A stretch of DNA of 64,000 nt, taken from Actinomycetaceae bacterium TAE3-ERU4. Lineage in GTDB: Bacteria > Actinomycetota > Actinomycetes > Actinomycetales > Actinomycetaceae. The stretch covers positions 186,001-250,000 of the forward strand of contig JAHUUJ010000002.1 of NCBI GenBank assembly GCA_019218365.1. The letters run 5' to 3'. The notes under the pieces were generated by a model. The model was given only the letters and a program-made list of their open reading frames with translations, was not told where the DNA came from and ran no database searches. The translations under genes were made by a program, and so were the position numbers. This document shows, in pieces, positions 36,256-47,000 of the stretch. Each line of letters opens with the position of its first letter. The stretch's first letter is position 1.

Positions 36256-37788
36256 TTAGGTTTTATCTTTCTTTTCGACCTCGTTAGCAATTTCGCTGAC
36301 GAGGTCGATTAGCGTTTGGCTGTTTAAGGGAAGGTTGTGTCCGCAACCTGGCAGACGATAGTGGCGTGCCCCAGGTAGGGTTGAGGAAATGATTACCTTT
36401 GGGTCCCAGCTGGGGGAAATTACATGAAAAATCTCGCTAGGGGTTTTGAGCTTGCGGATTCGTTTAAAGAAATCGGCGGTGGGCGCAAGGCGTCCAATAC
36501 GGCTTTTCTTTGGAAAAAGATATCCCCACGGGCTTCCCCCATACGGGGTAGCAATCGTAATTACGGCTTTTATATCCCGGGGTTCTTCGCGGGATTGTAA
36601 AAGACTTTGCGCAACTAGACCGCCTTTGGAATGGGCCACAAAAATACAGGATTTTATCTGTTGCTCAGTGAGTTCTTTTTGGACGATTGCGGCAAGTTCT
36701 TCGGGCTCGGAAATTGACATCCCAAGCTTTGGAATAACGCTAATGGGATGACCGTGTTTGTTTAGGTTTTCAGCTATTTTCCTGAGTGCCTGCCAACTTT
36801 CGTTAACCCCCGGGAGCAGGACAACTCTTATTTTATTTCCCTTTTCCCATTCTTTAGGCGAGTGGGGAAAACGAAGAGCGTAGATTTTTTCTTTAAAGTC
36901 ACTGAAAATTTCGCGTATGACGGTGTTTATGCGGGTGAGGTATCCGCTGGATTGTCTTTCATCGCCCTCGGAACTGGCCTGTAGTCTTTGGGACAGGGAA
37001 GGCCCCGGAAGGCGCGCGCAGTCGGTAATCATTGTTGCTAGCCATTCGTCTGCTTGATAGAGAACAGAATGAGCTTGTTCGGGGCAAACTGCGGTTGAGA
37101 CTTGATTGTTGTTTGCACGTAGTGCTTGGGAAATACGAGCATTCCAGTTAGTAGGGGAGACGTAGTCGTAACCTCCGCGTATTAGGCGAATATTATTTTT
37201 CTCTATTCGTTTGGAGGTGTCTTCTGCCCGGTAATTTGCGACCTGTGGAGCAACTTTAAGGAAGTTTAGAACGCCGCATTGTAAGTACGCCTTAAGAGCG
37301 ATGACAATCAGGCCCGCAGGCTCATGCCAGCTAGAACGGATAAAACGCGCCATAAGGCGGGTTTTAGGGAAGGATGAGAGCCTTTCGGGCAGTCCAATTA
37401 GGCTTAGGCTTGCTTGCGGATATCTTGCGGCGTGTTCAAGAGCTATTTGCGCACCCATTGAGTGCCCCACAACGTGCGCGCCGGCAGGTGCAAATTCTCG
37501 GCATACTTGGGCGATAATTTCACTGAAGTAAGAAATATTGGATTTTGGTGGGGCAGGAAGTCCTCCAAACCCGGGCAAGTCAACGGTGATTACCGGGGCG
37601 CTGGCTTGCAGCTCCTGGGATAAGCGTTGAAAATATTGGGAACTTACCCCCAGCCCGTGAACTAGCAAGAAAGGCACCTTTCCCTGAACGGCAGATTGAT
37701 AGGTGATTTTTACTAAACTGCCGCAGTATTTTCGTAGGTAGGTGCGTCGGGCGGGGATTGGAGCCATGTATCTATGTCTTTCAGCCAT
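36256..37788 (-). CDS. Tandem alpha/beta-hydrolase fusion protein
   Basis: Two alpha/beta-hydrolase domains lie in one 510-residue chain. The first (about 25-260) has LLVHGLGVSS, nucleophile Ser110 in VVGHSMG and a likely His240. The second (about 318-500) has VVLLPGVNESW, nucleophile Ser387 in VAHSKGG, ATPYGG and a His near 489 in GCGHNLP, resembling PGAP1/lipase-type proteins. Both triads look complete. No signal peptide or membrane helix is seen. The substrates are unknown; esters or lipids are plausible because a lipase gene lies upstream. The start overlaps the adenosine deaminase gene by up to 76 bases; an alternative ATG is at 37767. Confidence 0.8.
   Translation of the reverse strand: MAERHRYMAPIPARRTYLRKYCGSLVKITYQSAVQGKVPFLLVHGLGVSSQYFQRLSQELQASAPVITVDLPGFGGLPAPPKSNISYFSEIIAQVCREFAPAGAHVVGHSMGAQIALEHAARYPQASLSLIGLPERLSSFPKTRLMARFIRSSWHEPAGLIVIALKAYLQCGVLNFLKVAPQVANYRAEDTSKRIEKNNIRLIRGGYDYVSPTNWNARISQALRANNNQVSTAVCPEQAHSVLYQADEWLATMITDCARLPGPSLSQRLQASSEGDERQSSGYLTRINTVIREIFSDFKEKIYALRFPHSPKEWEKGNKIRVVLLPGVNESWQALRKIAENLNKHGHPISVIPKLGMSISEPEELAAIVQKELTEQQIKSCIFVAHSKGGLVAQSLLQSREEPRDIKAVITIATPYGGSPWGYLFPKKSRIGRLAPTADFFKRIRKLKTPSEIFHVISPSWDPKVIISSTLPGARHYRLPGCGHNLPLNSQTLIDLVSEIANEVEKKDKT
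36275..36308. other. Stable hairpin inside the 3' end of the hydrolase gene
   Basis: A 14-bp stem with one wobble (TCGACCTCGTTAGC at 36275-36288 and GCTGACGAGGTCGA at 36295-36308) lies in coding sequence, facing the end of the convergent ketopantoate reductase gene 54 bases away. It has no T-tract, so it may act as an mRNA 3'-end barrier or be a coincidence of the coding sequence. Confidence 0.4.
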
Positions 37789-38765
37789 TTTTGTTTTGCG
37801 TTTGGGGACGCTAGAGAGGCTCTTATGGAGCGTTTGGCCAATTCGGCTAGCTCACTATCGCTAAATCCGGTTTGGCGGGCAACTTGGTACTGATCGTTGA
37901 GACGAGAGCGAAATAGCAGCGGGTCGTCTGCCCCGAGTGCAATTTGAGCCCCGGCGTCGTAGAGGGTACGGAGAGGAACCTGGTCTACTTGCCCGTAGAT
38001 TCCCAAGGAAACGTTTGAGTGGGGGCAAATCTCGAAGCCGATTCCCCGTTCGATTAGTTCTTCTAGGAGACGTGGATCTTCAGAGGCTCTAATTCCGTGT
38101 CCAAGACGGGTGGGGTGTAGGTACTTGACTACATCGCGGATTCCCTGGGGACCAACTAGCTCACCGCCATGCGGGAGGGAAGCCAACCCGGCCCGGCGGG
38201 CAATTGCGAAGCTTTTTTGCCAATCTCCACTGAATCCGTTTCGTTCATCATTGGAAAGTCCAAATCCGATGACTTCCCCCGGCTGATCTCCTGCATATTG
38301 GCTGGCTAGACGGGCTAGAGTACGAGCGGATAGGGGGTGGTGCATACGGGAAGCAGCAACAATAATCCCGATTTGTACTCCGGTGCGTTCGGTTTGTATT
38401 TTTGCTTCATCAAGGATAATTTCGAGCGCTGGGGTGATGCCCCCTACGTAGGGGGCATAGCTGGTGGGATCTACCTGTAGTTCGAGCCTAACCGCTCCTT
38501 CACTTGCATCATCTTCGGCGGCTTCTTTAATAATCCTGCGCATGACGGTTTCGTCTTTGACGAGGGCGCGAGCGGCATCGTAGGCACGCTGAAAACGGAA
38601 CCATCCGCGTCGGTCTGCAGGAACGTGTAGTGGATGGTTATCGAGAAGATTGCTGGGGAGTCTGATTCCGCGTGCATCTGCCAGCTCAAATAGGGTGGAG
38701 GGTCGCATTGAGCCTGTGAAATGCAGGTGCAGGTGCGCTTTGGGGAGGGTGTTAAGCGGTCTCAT
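37713..38765 (-). CDS. Adenosine deaminase family protein
   Basis: The 350-residue metal-dependent hydrolase has the HxH metal site in KAHLHLHFTGS near the N-terminus, SLPHGGE with a ligand His, RLGHGIR, FEICPHSN and LGADDPLLF with the ligand Asp. This pattern fits adenosine/adenine/AMP deaminases; adenosine to inosine is the likely reaction. ATG 38765 is chosen because the family N-terminus starts there; ATG 38792 would overlap the lipase gene. Its 3' end overlaps the tandem hydrolase. Confidence 0.88.
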   Translation of the reverse strand: MRPLNTLPKAHLHLHFTGSMRPSTLFELADARGIRLPSNLLDNHPLHVPADRRGWFRFQRAYDAARALVKDETVMRRIIKEAAEDDASEGAVRLELQVDPTSYAPYVGGITPALEIILDEAKIQTERTGVQIGIIVAASRMHHPLSARTLARLASQYAGDQPGEVIGFGLSNDERNGFSGDWQKSFAIARRAGLASLPHGGELVGPQGIRDVVKYLHPTRLGHGIRASEDPRLLEELIERGIGFEICPHSNVSLGIYGQVDQVPLRTLYDAGAQIALGADDPLLFRSRLNDQYQVARQTGFSDSELAELAKRSIRASLASPNAKQKWLKDIDTWLQSPPDAPTYENTAAV

Positions 38766-38770
38766 TCTGC

Positions 38771-39574
38771 TTAGAGGTGGTCTTTTATCCACTGGGAGAT
38801 AAGTGACATTAGGATTGGTCCTTCAGTTTCGTTGAGGACTTCATGCTGCGCGTCCGGTACTTCAACATAATCTATAGTCGGTGGGACATCTGCGGTGGTG
38901 CCGGCATCTTGCGCGAATCTGCGGGTGGCTTCGAGCGAGACGATGGTGTCGTTTTGACCCTGCAGAATTAGGGTATCGGGTGTCCACTTGGGGCAGTGCT
39001 CAAGAATTCGCTGTCCGAGCGCGACGATTGAAGCGCCGGTGAGCAGCGGGACTGACCCGTTGTAGTTTAGCGGATCATTTAGGTATTCCTCGACAATGCC
39101 CGGATCATTAGACAGGGCGTTTGGGTTTAGTTTACCGGCTGGGATTTTGGGCAGGAGTCGCCCTAACTCATATACAGCGTCAGCCAGTGGGCCTTTCAAA
39201 GAGGTATTTGCGCCGAGCGCTGGAGCGCTGAGCACCACTCCGGCAATTGCGTTGGGACGCCCTAGCGCAGAGGCCGCGGTGATTAATCCGCCCATGGAAT
39301 GACCGATGAGAAACAGCGGTAAGTTAGGGTGGAGTTGTTCAATTTGTTTGCGGGCACGGTAGTGCTGGCGAACTAGGTCATTGACATCTACATTTGCGCG
39401 GGGGCCAGCTGATTTGCCGTGACCGTGGTGGTCGTAGCGATAGACGGTGATTCCCGCGCGGTTAAGGGCTTCGGTTAGTCGCTGATAACGACCGAGGTGT
39501 TCTGCGTATCCGTGGGCGATAAGGGCGACGGCACAGGGGTTTTCGGTCGGGTCAACTTTTCCGTGTAGAGTCAT
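38771..39574 (-). CDS. Monoacylglycerol lipase-like alpha/beta hydrolase
   Basis: The 267-residue protein matches the monoglyceride lipase family. It has AHGYAEHLGRY near residue 20, YDHHGHGKSAGPRA, the nucleophile in LIGHSMGGL (Ser about 93), the acid in LQGQNDTIV and the His in DAQHEVLNE. It would release glycerol and fatty acid from monoglycerides in the cytoplasm. A GAGG site precedes the ATG. It lies 16 bases after the aminotransferase and directly before adenosine deaminase. Confidence 0.88.
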   Translation of the reverse strand: MTLHGKVDPTENPCAVALIAHGYAEHLGRYQRLTEALNRAGITVYRYDHHGHGKSAGPRANVDVNDLVRQHYRARKQIEQLHPNLPLFLIGHSMGGLITAASALGRPNAIAGVVLSAPALGANTSLKGPLADAVYELGRLLPKIPAGKLNPNALSNDPGIVEEYLNDPLNYNGSVPLLTGASIVALGQRILEHCPKWTPDTLILQGQNDTIVSLEATRRFAQDAGTTADVPPTIDYVEVPDAQHEVLNETEGPILMSLISQWIKDHL

Positions 39575-39590
39575 TTTCGCCTCTGTTTTT

Positions 39591-40799
39591 CTAGTTATCG
39601 GTGGTGAATAATTTTTGTAGGCGTCCGATGCCTTCCTTTAAATCTTCGTCGTTGAGGGCGTAGGAAAGGCGTAGGTAGCCGGGAGTTCCAAAAGCTTCTC
39701 CGGGCACTAGCGCAACCTGGGCTTTTTCTAAGATTAAGTCTGCTAGTTCGGCGGTACTGTTGATGGTCTGTCCCTGAACTGTGGTTCCGATAAGGGCACT
39801 GACATCAGGATAGACATAGAATGCGGCGGTTGCTTCGGGAACTTTGAATCCGGGAATCTCTCGGAGCATTGAGAGCATGGTCTGGCGACGTCGGTTAAAG
39901 GCTTCCCGCATTTGGTCGACGACTGCCTGGTCTCCGGTAAGAGCCGCAAGGGCTGCTGCTTGGGCTACGTTACATACGTTTGAGGTCAGGTGTGACTGGA
40001 AATTAGTGGCCGCGGTAATTACATCGGCAGGACCGTGCATCCAGCCCACTCGCCATCCGGTCATGGCGTACGTTTTTGCCACGCCGTTCAAAACAATAGT
40101 AGTGTCGGCTAGCTCGGGTACTGCCTTGAGAATAGGAGTGAAGGTACCTTCGTAAACTAGATGCTGGTAGATTTCATCGGTAATTACCCAAATGCCGTGA
40201 TCGAGCGCCCAACGGCCAATCGCTTCCGTTTCTTCCGGAGTGTAGATACTCCCGGTAGGGTTGGAGGGGGAACACAGAAGCAGAGCCTTAGTATTTTCGG
40301 TTAGAGCCTGGTCCAGTTGGTCAATGGTGACTTTGTACTGGTTGTCTGCACCGGTGGAGATGGGAACAGAAGTTCCCCCCGCCAGGGCAATTGCTTCTGG
40401 ATAGGTAGTCCAGTATGGGGCGGGTAGAAGAACCTCGTCACCCTCGCCAATGATGGCGGCAAACGCTTGGAATACAGCTTGCTTTCCTCCGTTGGTAACA
40501 AGGATATGGTCGGGGTTTACTTCATATTCACTGTATTTTGCGATGTGCGCGGCGATAGCAGCACGTAGTTCCGGAAGTCCCTTGGTGGGGGTGTAACGGT
40601 GATTTTTGGAATCGTGGGCAGCGTTGGCCGCGGCCTCGACAACGTGTGCGGGAGTGGGGAAGTCCGGTTCGCCGGCTCCGAAACCAATTACCGGATGTCC
40701 GGCAGCTTTGAGGGCCTTTGCCTTAGCTGTTACGGCAAGCGTGGCCGAGGGGGCAATGGCGGCGAGACGGGGGGAAATCCGGTTCTTGTTTCTACTCAT
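39591..40799 (-). CDS. PLP-dependent class I aminotransferase (aspartate aminotransferase type)
   Basis: The 402-residue class I aminotransferase has [10 protein letters not shown] near residue 41, the catalytic Lys242 in [23 protein letters not shown], and the carboxylate-binding Arg in YLRLSYAL. It is most like the Igamma aspartate aminotransferases of Gram-positive bacteria; transfer between aspartate and 2-oxoglutarate is likely, but other amino acids are possible. It is first in a run of four minus-strand genes and has two palindromes upstream. Confidence 0.92.
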   Translation of the reverse strand: MSRNKNRISPRLAAIAPSATLAVTAKAKALKAAGHPVIGFGAGEPDFPTPAHVVEAAANAAHDSKNHRYTPTKGLPELRAAIAAHIAKYSEYEVNPDHILVTNGGKQAVFQAFAAIIGEGDEVLLPAPYWTTYPEAIALAGGTSVPISTGADNQYKVTIDQLDQALTENTKALLLCSPSNPTGSIYTPEETEAIGRWALDHGIWVITDEIYQHLVYEGTFTPILKAVPELADTTIVLNGVAKTYAMTGWRVGWMHGPADVITAATNFQSHLTSNVCNVAQAAALAALTGDQAVVDQMREAFNRRRQTMLSMLREIPGFKVPEATAAFYVYPDVSALIGTTVQGQTINSTAELADLILEKAQVALVPGEAFGTPGYLRLSYALNDEDLKEGIGRLQKLFTTDN

Positions 40800-40830
40800 G
40801 TTTATATGTTCCCATGTTCGTCTTGATAGT

Positions 40831-40861
40831 GCACCTAGGTGCTTAAAAAAGCATTTTTAAG
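40831..40861. promoter_or_regulatory. Adjacent palindromes between aminotransferase and surface-protein genes
   Basis: GCACCTAGGTGC (40831-40842) is a perfect 12-bp palindrome. It is followed at once by an 8-bp inverted repeat (CTTAAAAA and TTTTTAAG). They lie 30-60 bases upstream of the aminotransferase start in a divergent intergenic region of about 250 bases. They could be operators for either gene. Confidence 0.4.
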
Positions 40862-41048
40862 AAGTTGATCGAACCGCCACTTTTGTCAGCATTTACGCCA
40901 TTTTCTTTACTTTGGGTGGGTGCTGTAAATCTTACTCTTGTTTGAAATATGTGTTGTTGTCGTTTTTAGGCCCTGAAAACGAACTTCACCTTATTTTTTT
41001 CGATAACTTGAGATTGATTATATGTGTTTAGATGAAAGGTGTTTCCTA

Positions 41049-44000
41049 ATGAAAGGTTCTCCTTTGCCCTATTTTATGGGGCGAATACGATTTGTTGTTT
41101 CCTTACTAGCGATAGCGCTAGTCCTAACTTTATCCACAACGATTCCCGCCTATTCTGGAATCGTTGCCACCGCTAATGCGGCCGAAGAAACTATTCCTGC
41201 GCCCGGGAAGACTTTACGTATCCCCGCGGGTGATGGTGGCTTCGTTGATCTATCGATGCGTCTTAAGAGCGCTGGTCGTGGTGGAGTAGAAGGTGTTAAA
41301 CCCTGTTTCCTTAGTGCGGCTGCGGGATATCCCCAGGGTGACAATTCTGTAGATGATGGAAAATCTTGTATTGCCGAACTTGAAGAATATGAACCCACTT
41401 GGGAACTGACGGTTTCTTCGGCAACTGCAAATGAGCCAATTTCTTTCTACGTAAATCCAAAATATTTCACAAATGCGATTCCAGAAAATGGTTTACCATG
41501 GCGTAAGCCAGTGCTGAAATTCCCAGCTGGTAGCACTCCTGCTGTGACAGTTGAGGAAAATAAAGAAAGCAAACTTTGGAAATTTACAGTTCTTCCCAAT
41601 CAAACTGGTAATACTTACTATTCTATGAAAATGGAATCTAAGGGTAATTCATATACTGGGAAATACTTGGGTGCATTTGAAATTTCTACTGATGCACTAG
41701 CGCAAGAAAAAGAAGTTATTACTTCAGATAGGGAAAATGAATTACTAGGTAAATTAAGTTCTGATTTAACTTATGCGAATTCAAGTGTTTCACCTCATCT
41801 TTCCTATTATGAAGGAAAGAAATACGTAAAACTAAAAGCAAACTATACTGCTCCTGGAGCTATGCCTGAAGAGATTGCTTTAGCTCGACCTTTTATAGGT
41901 GCGGAACACCCAGATTTGCTTTTGGATAATCGCTTTAAGTTAACTGTTTTGCCTATTCCAGGTATTACTTCTTCTGAAAAAGTATATGCCTTAATTGACG
42001 GGGAACGTCACGAAATGCGCTATAACGAAAGCGATGGAAGTTGGACATTGCTTTATCCTGCTAAGAGCTATAAGGATGGCCTCTCTCCTGAGATTCTCGT
42101 CCCTATGGAGACCCTTCCCGATAATGAAGACACTAAGATTACTTTCCGTTTGGATCCCGTGGATGAAAATGGGGAATTGACTAAGTTACGTTCTGATAGC
42201 GGACTATCTGAAATTCCTCTATTAGCTTCGGATAATCCCAAATATGGGTTAAATATAGTAGATCCTGGGGCTAATCAGGCCTGTGATGTCTCTTCTGCTA
42301 CTGGAGCAAAGGTAAGGTTCTATAAAGCTGATGTTGAGGGGATTAATAATAACAATTGTGGGCAGGCGACAATCTCTCTGAATGACTACAAGTGTAGCGA
42401 TGGTTGTAAGTCAGAAAAGAACGACGGTCTATTCGATCAGGGGAAAGATAAAAGGCGGATTAGCACGGAAGATGGTTCTGCTTACATATCTAACTCGGTG
42501 GTTAAGCTGACAATTAGACCTGAAGATGCGGGAAATAATCCTAAAGTTTGTGTTACCTGGGAACCTGGTGTACAGGCAATAAAGAAATGGTTGCCAAATG
42601 GATTCACTGGGACTCCTCAGGTTCCGTTTATGGTTAATGCTACGGGTGGTAATACCCTTGCGCAGGCTTTCCCTGGAGTGAAGATTTACCGCACTACCAA
42701 AAATTTAATTCGTGAGTCTAACGGTAAAAAGAGTATTGATTGCTCTGATTCTGCAGCCCAGTGGGAAAAAACTTATGAAAAAGGAATTATTAACAACGCA
42801 GTAGATCAAGGAATTGATATTGCGGATATCAGTGGATTTATGTTTGAATTCCCTGGAAAGTTAGAAACTTCCTTTGATTTGTTATATCTAGCCAGAAGAA
42901 ACAAATACGATGTTACTAGTGCACAAAGACTTTTAACTGACGTTGATAATGGCGCAGAATATTACAAACTCCCGAATTATATGCGAGTAAAAAACGGGGA
43001 AGCTGACTGGTCTGACACTACTTCCTCATTCTTCCTAAGCCCTAAGAAACCTTCGGTTCTTTTTGATGGGATAAACTCCAGGAATGGTTTGTTTGATGCT
43101 ATTAATTCCGGAACAGTAGATAACACTCTTGCCCCTCGTATAATATTTAGAGATCACATAGAGGGGATTGTAGATGGCGTAGATGACGAAGGAAATCCTC
43201 TAAAGATAACTAGCCGTATATATCTTTCTAAATGTCTTAGAGTAGATGAGACTAGCGTAGCGGCTTCTCATGCGGTGTATCACGCGTTGCCTGAGGAAAA
43301 ATATTCAACCAACCCCAAAGACTGCGGAGTGGATCCAAACCATTACATCGAAAGAGTATGGAGCGCTTCAGCAAAGCCTAATACCACGGATGATTTCAGT
43401 AATGACCCATTCTTTACTGAAGACTGGGTTAACGAGTATCGTAATTCGGCTGATTCAAGTATATATGCTTACCCCCAAGATAATAATCAAGATGGTCTAG
43501 TGCCTTTCAAGATTAAATATATTTCTCCTGACTTTGGTATACCTAATCAATCGTTCCCTGCATATCCGGAAGTATTTCTCCCCGGGGGGAATGTTCTGAG
43601 CACAGATACAGTCGACGGGGAAACGGTATATAAGTTAGTTCCCCAGGGGAAGCCAATAGCTAATAGCTACTATAACCTGGGAAATAACGCTACAACAATC
43701 AGATTAACTACTCCTACGGTTACTCAGCTCCTAGCTTCTAACCGCTCTGATGTTCCGGAAGCTGGTGTTGATGATAATTTCAAGCACACAGCTCAGCTAG
43801 TGAACTCAACAGAGACTCTCTATGGAGAAACTGAGTATATTGATTTGCTTCCCTATAATGGTGATCCTTTCGGTACTCACTTTAACGGCAAGTACTGGCT
43901 GGATAAGATGCCGGAGAATCAGGGCAGTGTAGATAAATCGAAAGTAAGGGTTTTTTACACTACCGATGATCCGACTACAGTTTCTCTCTGTCCTCAGGGT

Positions 44001-47000
44001 GCCCTTCCTGAAGCATGTAATTCTCGCGTTCTGCGCGATATAGATAAGACTCCTTCTGCCACGGTCTGGAAGGAATTGACCCCGGAGATTCTCGAATCCC
44101 TCAAGGGGCCAGGTGGCGATGAGCGTATTACAGCCCTGCGCTTTGTGTCTGAGGAACTTGGTGCTAAACAGACCATGCGTTTCCAGATGACGTACGCGAC
44201 CGAAGGTAATCGTAAAGGTGATGTTTACGCTTCTACTATGGGTTCGGCTAACTTAAAGCCTTCTGGTCCTCAGGGAGAGATTCGTACTCTGCAACGTCCG
44301 GAAGTAGCTAAAACTAAGGTAATTTATCGAGGTAAAATTACCGGTAATGTTTACCTTGACGGTGACCGTAATAATGCTAAAGGTACTTCTGAAGAAGGGC
44401 TGAAGAACTATACGGTAGAGCTTCTGAATGATAAGGGTGAAGTTATTCGCCGTACTGTTACTAACTCTAAGGGTGATTACTTCTTTGAACGCTTAGAAGC
44501 TGGTACCTACAGTGTAAAAGTTATTCTTCCCAATGGTAGAGAAGCTAATACCCAAGCAGGCGCAAAGCCAAGTGATATAGGAAGTGCAATTGCTACCGGG
44601 CTTGTTCTCAAAGAAGGTACTTATGGAGCTGACGGGGAAGAAGAAATTCCTCCTATCACTGCCGTCAATAACGTCGACTTCGGAATTACTTTGCTAGTTC
44701 CCTCCATTACTTTGAACAAGGTAATTGGTTCGGCTTCTTCTGAAGTGACTACCGCTACTGGGGAATTGAACTCTCCCGTTACCTTCACTGTATTCGGTGC
44801 TAACACTGGTGATTTGCCGTTGACTGAAGTTCGCCTTAACGACACTTGGGCAGAAGGGCTTTCGAAGGCTCCTCTTGACCAGACCTGTGTAATTAAGGAT
44901 TCTGCTTCTGCTGACGTAACCGTTGATCGTGGTGACCTTACTTCCGAGTCTGGGGCAACCCTTCAGCCGCAGGATACATATGAGTGCACTTCGACCTACT
45001 CGGTCACTCAGGATGATATTGATGCTGGTTCCGAACTGGTGAACAAGGCTTCAATTTCAGGTAAGTCAGGTGAAGAGGAAGTTAGCGCTCCGGAAAAGAC
45101 GGTAAAGGTGACTATTCCGGGAAACCAGGCGATTACTCTTTCTCGTGATGTAGTCCTTCCCGATGGCGTTAATGCCAGCGAGGATAACCGTCTGGTAGAG
45201 GGCGACAAGATTCACTACACCTACACCATTACTAATACCGGTAATAAAACTATTCGTGAAGTTTCCCTGACTGACGCTGGTGTACCAGGCTTTGATTCTT
45301 TGGTCTGTAAGCAAAATGGTGAGGTCGTTGATCTCTCTAAGATTGCTTTGGCGCCAAACGCAGTCGTTACCTGTGAAACCCCGGAAGTTACGGTTGATAA
45401 GGCCTTGGTGGCTAAACAGTCTGTGACTACTACTCCTACGGTAACTGGTAAGGCTGGTTCTACTACCGCGCCGATTCCGTTAACCGCCACTGTCAATCCT
45501 TCTACCCAGTACCTGGGAACTCCTGCGCTTTCGCTTAACAAGAGCGTTAAGGACAAGGCTCCTAAGTACCGTGCTGGTCAGACTGTAACTTACGAGTTTG
45601 TAGTCACCAATACTGGTAACACCCGATTGGATAAGGCAAAGCTTGCTGACCCGATGGAAGGGCTGCAGCTAACCTGCCCAGAAGGATATGAAAACCTCTT
45701 AAGCGCTGAAGGTATGACTCTGCCGATGGGCGGAAATGTTACCTGCACCGGTACTTACGAGGTAACCCAGTCCGATGTGGACAACCACAACGAACTACCC
45801 AATACCGCCACGGCAACTGCCGGGTTGCGCAACTCGCCTGCTCTTTCCCAAACCTCTAGCGCGGTAGTCGAACTTGACAACACCGCTTCAATTGCAGTTG
45901 AAATTGGGGTAAAGGACAAGCGGGCCGCTAATGACCCGTACGTTGAAGGTGATGAGTTGGTCTACACCTACACCATCACAAACGATGGTTTAGCTACCCT
46001 TAAGAACATCACTTTGACCGATCAGTTCGCGGCAGGTAAGGGGCTAGAGCCCGTCTGCACAAAGGACGGACAGCCCGTTAAGCTGTCGGAAATTACTTTG
46101 GCTCCCGGGGAAAATATTTCCTGTGAATCGCCCAAGTACACTCTGACGGCCGATGACATTACTGCTGACCGTACAATCGATAACTCAGTTGTTGCCACGG
46201 GGGTAACTCTTTCTGAGAACTCCCCGAAGAAGGTAACTTCAGGCGATCCCAAGGTATCTGTTCCTACCGCGGTTCCGGCTATCGGCTTGAACAAGACTGT
46301 AGTTGACCCCAAGGCAGCTTATGTAGCTGGCGATAAGGTTACCTACAACCTGGTAGTAACAAACCAGGGAGTAACCAAACTAACCGGAGTTAAACTCGTT
46401 GATGCAATGCCAGAAATTGAGGAACTTTCATGTCCTTTAGGTCACGAAAGTCTCCTATCAGAAAACGGCGGTGAGCTCAACGTTAATGAATCGGTTACCT
46501 GTACCGCTAAGTACACCGTCACCCAGGATAATGTTGACAAGGCTAAAGCCCTGGTTAACTCCGCTAAGGTAGTAGGTGTTACGCGTAACGCTCCGCAGGT
46601 ATCTGCAACCTCTGAAGTGCCGATTAACTTCTCTAGCGAAAAGTCAATCTCTCTAATTCAGACGGTTGTTCCATCTGCACCTGGTGAAGGTCCTGAAAGT
46701 GTTGACGGAAAGTATGTAGCTGGCGACAAGGTAGTTCACGAGTACCTCATCACCAACACCGGTAGTGTTACTCTGAACAACTTGAAGCTAGACAAGGGGC
46801 ACGTGGACGGTACTCTGGTTTGCCACCTCGCAGATGATGAATCCGTGAACGTGAACCTTGATACCTTTGCACTCGCTCCCGGACAGGCAATTAAGTGCAC
46901 CTCTACTCACGTAGTAACTGCTGAAGAAGCCACTAACCCGACTTTGGCTAATCCCTCCACCGTTACCGGCACCCCGGTTGCTGGTGGTGCGCCGGTCGAC

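Noticed and set aside
40880-41048. Promoter of the giant surface-protein gene
   Set aside because: Several TTG- and TAT-like words occur in this A/T-rich stretch, but no -35/-10 pair has normal spacing, so none is listed.
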